Assembly: GCA_027886785.1 (NCBI GenBank)
Contig: JAPCJV010000025.1
Coordinates: 1 to 11,264, forward strand
DNA: 11,264 nt
Origin: Nitrososphaerota archaeon
GTDB lineage: Archaea; Thermoproteota; Nitrososphaeria; Nitrososphaerales; CADDZS01
Reading direction: 5' to 3'
This document shows positions 7,451 through 11,264 of the stretch, piece after piece. A program made the translations under genes and the position numbers. The notes below the pieces were generated by a model. The model was not told where the DNA came from, searched no databases, and saw nothing but the letters and a program-made list of their open reading frames with translations. Every line of letters begins with the position of its first letter. Position 1 is the first letter of the stretch.

Positions 7451-7453
7451 CTC

Positions 7454-7458
7454 GGAGG
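7454..7458 (+). promoter_or_regulatory. Strong ribosome-binding site GGAGG
   Basis: GGAGG lies 5 bases before the ATG at 7464. It is the best-placed Shine-Dalgarno sequence in the window and is what marks the following 33-codon stub as the start of a former or current gene. Confidence 0.55.
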
Positions 7459-7463
7459 AAATA

Positions 7464-7565
7464 ATGAGGGAATTTGATCTGCCGGAGGCTTTTCAGGGAA
7501 ATACTATTCCTGAACTTCTGAAAGCCGCGTGGGAAAAATATCACTCAGAATCGAAAAATTCCTGA
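7464..7565 (+). pseudogene. 33-codon stub resembling the N-terminus of an AMP-forming acyl-CoA synthetase
   Basis: The short frame starts with MREFDLPEAFQGNTIPELLK and continues AAWEKYHSESKNS before a TGA. 'TIPELL..A.EKY' is the typical opening of long-chain acyl-CoA synthetases (AMP-binding family), where it precedes the first folded segment. Everything after that point is missing: an unrelated PLP-enzyme gene begins 59 bases later. It follows the nitrilase relic directly and has an intact ribosome-binding site. The likely history is deletion of the rest of a ligase gene. It could instead be an independent small ORF, and the resemblance rests on about 15 residues. Confidence 0.4.
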
Positions 7566-7590
7566 ATCTAAGGAAAAACTCGATAAGGAA

Positions 7591-7598
7591 AAATACTA
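7591..7598 (+). promoter_or_regulatory. TATA-like box for the threonine-synthase-like gene
   Basis: AAATACTA is centred about 30 bases before the ATG at 7625, preceded by a purine run (GGAA) in the BRE position. This spacing predicts a leaderless mRNA. No Shine-Dalgarno sequence precedes the ATG, which agrees. A run of seven T (7610-7616) lies between the box and the start and may also end transcription from upstream. Confidence 0.45.
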
Positions 7599-7624
7599 AA
7601 CTTCTAAGATTTTTTTAGAATTTG

Positions 7625-8866
7625 ATGCAACAAAATTACCAGCTTAGCTGCGCTTGGTGTCACTTTGAGATTGAATCTGAAATCGGTGCAAAGTCTTGCC
7701 CAAAATGTTCAGGATCGCTCGAAGTAATTTACGACTATGAAAAATTACGCGACGAGCACAAGGAAATTCCGGTTATCAAAGATTCTGAGGGCATCTGGAA
7801 ATACTCACCCATTCTACCAGTGAATTCTCAAACAACCCTCGTTTCCTTGGGAGAAGGGGCCTCTCCCTATCGTCCCCTGTTAAAGATCGGCTCCGAACTG
7901 AACATACAAAATTTGTTCATCAAAGATGAATCAAGAAACCCCACATGTAGCTTCAAAGACAGGAAATCAGCGGTGGCGATTACCAAAGCCGTGGAACAGG
8001 GATTTAGAAAAGTAACCGCAGCTACAGCTGGAAACGCGGGGTCGTCTGTTGCGGCCTATGCGGCGAAGGCAGGAATCGCATCATTCATTTTTGCCTTCCA
8101 GGGAATATCTTCAACAAAACTCGCGAAGCTCCTGGCATATGGTGCAAATGTGTTCCTGACGAATGCGAGTACGGGAGATGTTTTGGAATTTACGGAAATG
8201 GTGTGCAGTAAGTACGGCTTACAGAATTGCTCCGCGGCATCTAGATACAATCCCTACGGGAAAGAAGGAGCAAAGACTGCAGTCTTCGAAATCTTTGAAC
8301 AAAATCGCGGAAAATTGCCCGATTGGATCATCTTGCCGGTGGGAGGAGGCGGAAACATCTCCGGCTATTTCAAAGGGTTGAAAGAGCTTAAGGCGCTTGG
8401 ATTAATCGAGGAATTTCCGAAGCTCGTGGGAGCTCAGGGAGAAGGATGCGCTCCAGTGGTCGAGGCGTTTGAGAAGAACCTTGATCCGCGAAGTATCCCC
8501 AAGATCCAAAATCCCAAGACAATCGCCCACAGCATTCTGGATGACTGGGCTCCGGATGGGGACCTTGCTATTGTTTCACTGAGGGAGACGAAGGGTCTAG
8601 CGGTAGCCGTCTCTGACGAGCAAATAATTGCAGCAATGAAGTTGTTGTCGGAAAAAGAAGGGATCTACGCGGAACCAGCATCAGCCGCTCCGATAGCTGC
8701 TCTAAAGGAATTGCTTTCTAGGAAGATCATTGACAAAGATGAATCGGTCGCTGTAATCGTAACTGGCTTTGGTCTAAACCAGCCCGACGCGACTCTGGCC
8801 AATTACAAGCCACCCCCGACTTTTCCGCTGGATGTCGCGAGATTTGAAGAGTACGTAAAGTCCTGA
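7625..8866 (+). CDS. Threonine synthase-family PLP enzyme (threonine synthase or a relative such as cysteate synthase)
   Basis: A 413-aa fold-type II PLP enzyme. A zinc-ribbon-like N-terminus (C9-x2-C12, C25-x2-C28) is common in archaeal threonine synthases. Then follow LGEGASPYRPL (75-85), the PLP lysine K111 in NPTCSFKDRKS, GNAGSS at 136-141, the phosphate-cradle glycines PVGGGGN (238-244), EPASAA (350-355) and VTGFGLNQPD (379-388). Several core motifs differ from standard threonine synthase: GEGxxPL carries AS in place of NT, TGSFKDR is TCSFKDR, and TGHGLKD is TGFGLNQ. These suggest a changed substrate. Methanosarcina cysteate synthase is a known branch of this family that makes L-cysteate from phosphoserine and sulfite, and the ComDE-like genes nearby make that idea worth testing. 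Ordinary threonine synthase remains possible. ATG at 7625 is preferred over TTG at 7622. Confidence 0.85.
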   Translation: MQQNYQLSCAWCHFEIESEIGAKSCPKCSGSLEVIYDYEKLRDEHKEIPVIKDSEGIWKYSPILPVNSQTTLVSLGEGASPYRPLLKIGSELNIQNLFIKDESRNPTCSFKDRKSAVAITKAVEQGFRKVTAATAGNAGSSVAAYAAKAGIASFIFAFQGISSTKLAKLLAYGANVFLTNASTGDVLEFTEMVCSKYGLQNCSAASRYNPYGKEGAKTAVFEIFEQNRGKLPDWIILPVGGGGNISGYFKGLKELKALGLIEEFPKLVGAQGEGCAPVVEAFEKNLDPRSIPKIQNPKTIAHSILDDWAPDGDLAIVSLRETKGLAVAVSDEQIIAAMKLLSEKEGIYAEPASAAPIAALKELLSRKIIDKDESVAVIVTGFGLNQPDATLANYKPPPTFPLDVARFEEYVKS

Positions 8867-8893
8867 TAATTCTCAGAAAGAAAAGCGAGAGAA

Positions 8894-8915
8894 GAGCAGA
8901 GTGCTTTTTCTGCTC
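8894..8915. terminator. Hairpin between convergent genes
   Basis: GAGCAGA (8894-8900) and TCTGCTC (8909-8915) form a perfect 7-bp stem around an 8-base loop containing five T. It lies between the stop at 8866 and the convergent stop at 8925. It is well placed to end transcription from both sides, although archaeal termination usually relies on T-runs more than hairpins. Confidence 0.5.
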
Positions 8916-8924
8916 AACTCAGGT

Positions 8925-10493
8925 TTACGAGGCGAAGGTTACTGTGTTGAAGAATGGATCTGTAGTTTGTCCTGTCCAGACTGGGTCAACGAAGAAGCTC
9001 TTGACTACGCTAGATTTCCAGACGATTGAGCCGCCAGCAACACCCCAGAGGCCGAAAGTGCCGATCCACGCGTAGGGAGCATCCTTAAAGAGCTGGGCTT
9101 GAGCCGCGGTGCAAAGGTTCTGAATTAGGCTGACATTGGTCGTTTGCGTGAACGCATTTACACATTTTTGCACTGTAGGGTTAGAGTAACCTGCCCAGTT
9201 GCCCCACACCGAGGCATTGCTGACGAAAGTTACCCAGTAATCCGCAGGCGTGAGAGTAGCTGGGCCCCAACCGAAGCCTCCGTTTACAAAAGATATCTGG
9301 CCTATTTTCGCAGCATTAGCCACATTTGTAGCGTACGGACCATACACCCCCGAATAATAGTTTCCGGACGAGACTTCAATATTCACCGTGATCCCGATTT
9401 GAGCCAAGTCAGCTTGGATAATCTCGGCCGCAGAAGCACAGACATCGCACGCAGAAACTGTTCTGAAGGTAAATACCGGCATGTTAGTGATGTTTGCTTG
9501 AGCCAGGTCAGCCTTCGCTAGTGTTAGGTTGTACTGATAAAATGGCGACTTGCTTAGGTCGTAGAACTGACTCCAGGCTGGATATTCTGGCCCTACATAA
9601 GGAGTCATATTCTGTTGGTAGCCTTTCGCATACAAATCAGTATAATTGATCGCGTGAACTATCGCCTGCCTAACGAGGGTTATGTTGGTCGGATAGAGAT
9701 TGACGTTGAGTCCCATCAATGCGACTTCACCGTTCCATGGAGGATTGACAAAGTATGAATATTGGGGGTTTGCTTTCACTAGGTTCCAGTCAGAGGTTTG
9801 TATCGTAGCAATCTGAGCGGCACCCGTTGAGAGGTCGGTGTATCTTGCCAAGTCGTCAGCTTTGGCGTAAACAATTACATTCTTGGCGTGACCGGGATCC
9901 CAGAGTGGTTGTAGCGCCAGTTGGGCGGGCGTGAGGCTATTTCCCCAGTAAGTCGGGTTCTGCGTGAAACTGACGTAGTTGTTTTCAGACACTCCTGTAA
10001 CTACATAGGGGCCTGTTCCGGGGATTGGATGCTGGTTAAAGTACGTGTTGTAAGTAGTGGGTGTTCCGAAGCCGCCGTGATCCATGAGCCATTGAGTGTC
10101 AAACATCAAACCATCATACACAACAAGAGCTCCCGGAAAATACACAAACGGAGATTGCAGATGGTAAACCAGAGTATAGGGGTCCTTCACATAGATGGGC
10201 CAAGAACTGTTCTGCATAATACTCAAAGATGTTTGTGACGGGTTGATCAAATTGCTTTGATTGATTAGGGCAATGGTAGCTGGTCCGAAATTCGAAGTTG
10301 CCATATTGAAGAAGTTATAAGATTCCATCCAGACAGAGCTATTGCCAGTTAGATAATACAGGCCGTAATATTCCATCCACGCTTGGTATGCATTGAAGGG
10401 ATCCCCATTCGAGAAAGTGACGTTGTGCCTCAAGTTGAAAGTGTACGTCAATCCATCAGCGGAAACATTCCAGCCTGTCGCAAGCCCGGGCAA
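8925..10493 (-). CDS. ABC transporter solute-binding domain (SBP_bac_5-like), downstream part of an interrupted gene
   Basis: This is the ligand-binding lobe pair of an extracellular peptide/nickel-type binding protein (family 5). Seen in order: LTYTFNLRHNVTFSNGDPFN, a lobe with YPAWSQFYDL, IPGTGPYVVTGVSENNYV followed by NPTYWG, VRQAIVHAINYTDLY, LAKADLAQANI and IIQADLAQIGITVNIE, all standard landmarks. The first ATG is at 10493, but the frame is open back to a TAA at 10653-10655, and those 53 codons encode the expected start of the domain (DDWTWFVSGTDLNELY; LAYTVYQSLVTVNETAQF). Beyond the TAA the same frame continues into the membrane anchor and stalk. The protein was therefore one chain of about 690 residues. 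Many N-x-S/T sites suggest a glycosylated surface protein. Two cysteines (ACDVC) may form a disulfide. As written, the lobe would be made without its anchor. Confidence 0.85.
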   Translation of the reverse strand: MPGLATGWNVSADGLTYTFNLRHNVTFSNGDPFNAYQAWMEYYGLYYLTGNSSVWMESYNFFNMATSNFGPATIALINQSNLINPSQTSLSIMQNSSWPIYVKDPYTLVYHLQSPFVYFPGALVVYDGLMFDTQWLMDHGGFGTPTTYNTYFNQHPIPGTGPYVVTGVSENNYVSFTQNPTYWGNSLTPAQLALQPLWDPGHAKNVIVYAKADDLARYTDLSTGAAQIATIQTSDWNLVKANPQYSYFVNPPWNGEVALMGLNVNLYPTNITLVRQAIVHAINYTDLYAKGYQQNMTPYVGPEYPAWSQFYDLSKSPFYQYNLTLAKADLAQANITNMPVFTFRTVSACDVCASAAEIIQADLAQIGITVNIEVSSGNYYSGVYGPYATNVANAAKIGQISFVNGGFGWGPATLTPADYWVTFVSNASVWGNWAGYSNPTVQKCVNAFTQTTNVSLIQNLCTAAQAQLFKDAPYAWIGTFGLWGVAGGSIVWKSSVVKSFFVDPVWTGQTTDPFFNTVTFAS

Positions 10494-10652
10494 ATATTGA
10501 ATTGTTCCCGTACTGAATTGGGCAGTTTCGTTAACAGTAACTAGTGATTGGTAAACGGTATACGCAAGGGAATTCGGCCACGGAAGTTCTCCGTTGATGT
10601 ACAGCTCGTTAAGGTCCGTTCCAGAAACAAACCACGTCCAATCATCAATTAC

Positions 10653-10997
10653 TTATTGTTGATGGAAAGGAGAACCGGAAGAACTCGAAGTGGCGCTCGA
10701 AGCGCTAGATTGACTTGTACTCTGAGATGTGGACTGGGAGGAACTTGACGATTGAGAGGAGGATTGGCTGGAGGATTGAGATTGAGAGGATGATTGAGAT
10801 GAAGATTGGGCAACAGTGCTGGAAGTCGTTCCAGCTCCAGTTGAAGTCGACTGCGTGGAGTTATTGGTTGTCGTAGTACCTCCCGTGCTTACCGCAAAAT
10901 AGCCAGCAACCGCAACAATGATTATGATCACTACGACTATTCCAATCGTAGCAGCTTTACTGAGAGCATGCCTAAACCTAGACTTTGCGGAAAACAT
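10653..10997 (-). CDS. Membrane anchor and Ser/Gln-rich stalk of the solute-binding protein (N-terminal part)
   Basis: The 114-aa product has a basic N-terminus (MFSAKSRFRHALSK), one hydrophobic segment at 16-36 (ATIGIVVVIIIIVAVAG), then a Thr/Ser/Gln stalk to the TAA. The stalk holds repeated SSSQ and STSQ units at 64-98. The order basic - K14-A15 - hydrophobic resembles class III (pilin-like) signals used by sugar-binding proteins in some archaea, where cleavage precedes the hydrophobic stretch; a plain N-terminal anchor is equally possible. The stalk would hold the binding lobe away from the membrane. The gene ends in CAA-CAA-TAA, and the frame continues directly into the binding domain, so this is the front of one interrupted gene. 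No permease or ATPase genes lie in the window. A TATA box 31 bases upstream implies a short leader. Confidence 0.75.
   Translation of the reverse strand: MFSAKSRFRHALSKAATIGIVVVIIIIVAVAGYFAVSTGGTTTTNNSTQSTSTGAGTTSSTVAQSSSQSSSQSQSSSQSSSQSSSSSQSTSQSTSQSSASSATSSSSGSPFHQQ
10704..10808 (-). repeat. Low-complexity coding repeat, Ser/Gln stalk
   Basis: About 35 codons of near-repetitive DNA encode SSSQ/STSQ units (residues 64-98 of the stalk). On the plus strand the unit reads roughly GAGGATTGA or GATTGAGAG, with variable third positions. Such tracts change length by slippage and are easily mis-assembled, which matters because the in-frame stop lies about 50 bases beyond the tract. Confidence 0.7.
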
Positions 10998-11022
10998 AGT
11001 GCCCGAGAGGGTTGATCAGCTT

Positions 11023-11034
11023 AATAATATTATT
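11023..11034 (-). promoter_or_regulatory. TATA box of the solute-binding protein gene
   Basis: The palindromic AATAATATTATT is centred 31 bases upstream of the ATG at 10997. Transcription would start near 11001, giving a leader of only a few bases. No Shine-Dalgarno sequence is present before the ATG, which agrees with near-leaderless translation. Confidence 0.55.
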
Positions 11035-11053
11035 ACCAGACTCTAAATTGCCG

Positions 11054-11059
11054 AAAAAA
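11054..11059 (-). terminator. T-run terminator candidate
   Basis: On the minus strand GCGTTTTTTCGG contains six T about 107 bases after the stop codon at 11166-11168 and before the TATA box of the next gene. Archaeal RNA polymerase often stops at such runs. The run is short, so this is tentative. Confidence 0.3.
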
Positions 11060-11125
11060 CGCCCTTTGAGTTGTCGGCCTATTTCATCTTAGCACTTTGA
11101 GGGCAGGCAAAGTCGAAAGGGCATC

Positions 11126-11140
11126 ACTTTCAATGAAAGT
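11126..11140. repeat. Perfect inverted repeat ACTTTCA-A-TGAAAGT
   Basis: Two 7-base arms are separated by a single base, a typical geometry for a dimeric regulator's site rather than an RNA hairpin. It lies 95-120 bases upstream of the solute-binding gene's TATA box and 1 base from a second palindromic element. Confidence 0.45.
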
Positions 11141-11141
11141 A

Positions 11142-11160
11142 TTCTAGAAATATTCTAGAA
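11142..11160. promoter_or_regulatory. Two TTCTAGAA palindromes, 11 bp apart
   Basis: TTCTAGAA occurs at 11142-11149 and again at 11153-11160, each a perfect 8-bp palindrome within a direct repeat of TATTCTAGAAA. A centre-to-centre distance of 11 bp is about one helical turn, so two dimers could bind on the same DNA face. The elements lie between the stop of the upstream gene and the solute-binding gene promoter. They look like a tandem operator; the regulator is unknown. Confidence 0.45.
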
Positions 11161-11165
11161 ATATC

Positions 11166-11264
11166 TTAGCTAACTGTCCCGATGCCCTCATAGGCCCTCG
11201 TGATCAGCTTTCCACTTTTGAATCTCTCAAGTGAGAAAGGACTTCGGTCGAATGTTTGCTCGGA
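11166..11264 (-). CDS. C-terminal end of an unidentified protein (N-terminus beyond the window)
   Basis: The minus-strand frame entering from the right edge is open for 32 codons and ends at TAA (11166-11168). It reads SEQTFDRSPFSLERFKSGKL, then ITRAYEGIGTVS. The 'SPFSLERF..G' pattern resembles the last residues of DAO-type FAD oxidoreductases (glycine/sarcosine oxidase-like), but it is too short for assignment. A 22-codon plus-strand frame opposite looks less protein-like. The 168-base gap to the next minus-strand ATG contains regulatory-type repeats, so the two genes are probably separate units. Confidence 0.4.
   Translation of the reverse strand, partial: SEQTFDRSPFSLERFKSGKLITRAYEGIGTVS

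Noticed and set aside
10704..10808. Short direct repeats considered as a CRISPR array
   Set aside because: The repeats are in-frame Ser/Gln codons without unique spacers.
11061..11122. GCCCTTT and AAAGGGC as arms of a long hairpin or small RNA
   Set aside because: Only 7-bp arms separated by about 50 bases with no supporting inner pairing.
1..11264. tRNA, rRNA, insertion sequence or phage genes
   Set aside because: No T-loop-like motifs, rRNA segments, transposase ORFs or terminal inverted repeats were seen by reading.

Overview
The window looks archaeal, most likely from a mesophilic or soil-type relative of the Thaumarchaeota/Nitrososphaeria. That placement is an inference from gene style, not from a marker gene. 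Genes are preceded by TATA-like boxes about 25-35 bases upstream of starts with little or no leader. TTG starts occur. The transporter binding protein has a membrane-anchor N-terminus followed by a Ser/Gln/Thr-rich stalk of the kind seen on archaeal surface proteins. GC content is moderate.

Left part (1-4169, all minus strand): a compact four-gene operon, read right to left. It holds two paralogous phytoene-dehydrogenase-like FAD oxidoreductases (562 and 535 aa), then the alpha and beta subunits of a sulfopyruvate/phosphonopyruvate-type TPP decarboxylase (ComD-like, complete; ComE-like, cut by the window edge). Gaps are 15, 31 and 14 bases.

Middle (4170-7624): a divergent promoter region with a possible 48-aa ORF, then a plus-strand Fmt/ArnA-like formyltransferase. 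Tail-to-tail with it (2 bases between stops) is a class I aminotransferase whose conserved N-terminus extends upstream of the first ATG without a standard start codon. Next come a small unrecognised minus-strand gene (114 aa) and a decayed stretch. The decayed stretch holds a nitrilase-superfamily relic (no N-terminal part, in-frame TAG, later frameshift) and a 33-codon stub resembling the start of an acyl-CoA synthetase, with an intact ribosome-binding site.

Right part (7625-11264): a threonine-synthase-family PLP enzyme on the plus strand with unusual active-site motifs, a hairpin between convergent genes, then on the minus strand an SBP_bac_5-type peptide/solute-binding protein split by one in-frame TAA between its stalk and binding domain. 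The right edge has a well-formed TATA box, two TTCTAGAA palindromes exactly 11 bp apart, and the C-terminal end of another minus-strand gene.

Working idea: a threonine-synthase-like enzyme, an aminotransferase and a ComDE-type decarboxylase lie within 9 kb. These are the three enzyme types of the Methanosarcina route phosphoserine -> cysteate -> sulfopyruvate -> sulfoacetaldehyde. No methanogen gene is visible, so this would be a C2-sulfonate (or phosphonate) module in another context. It is a hypothesis only: the genes are not one operon and each has other possible roles.
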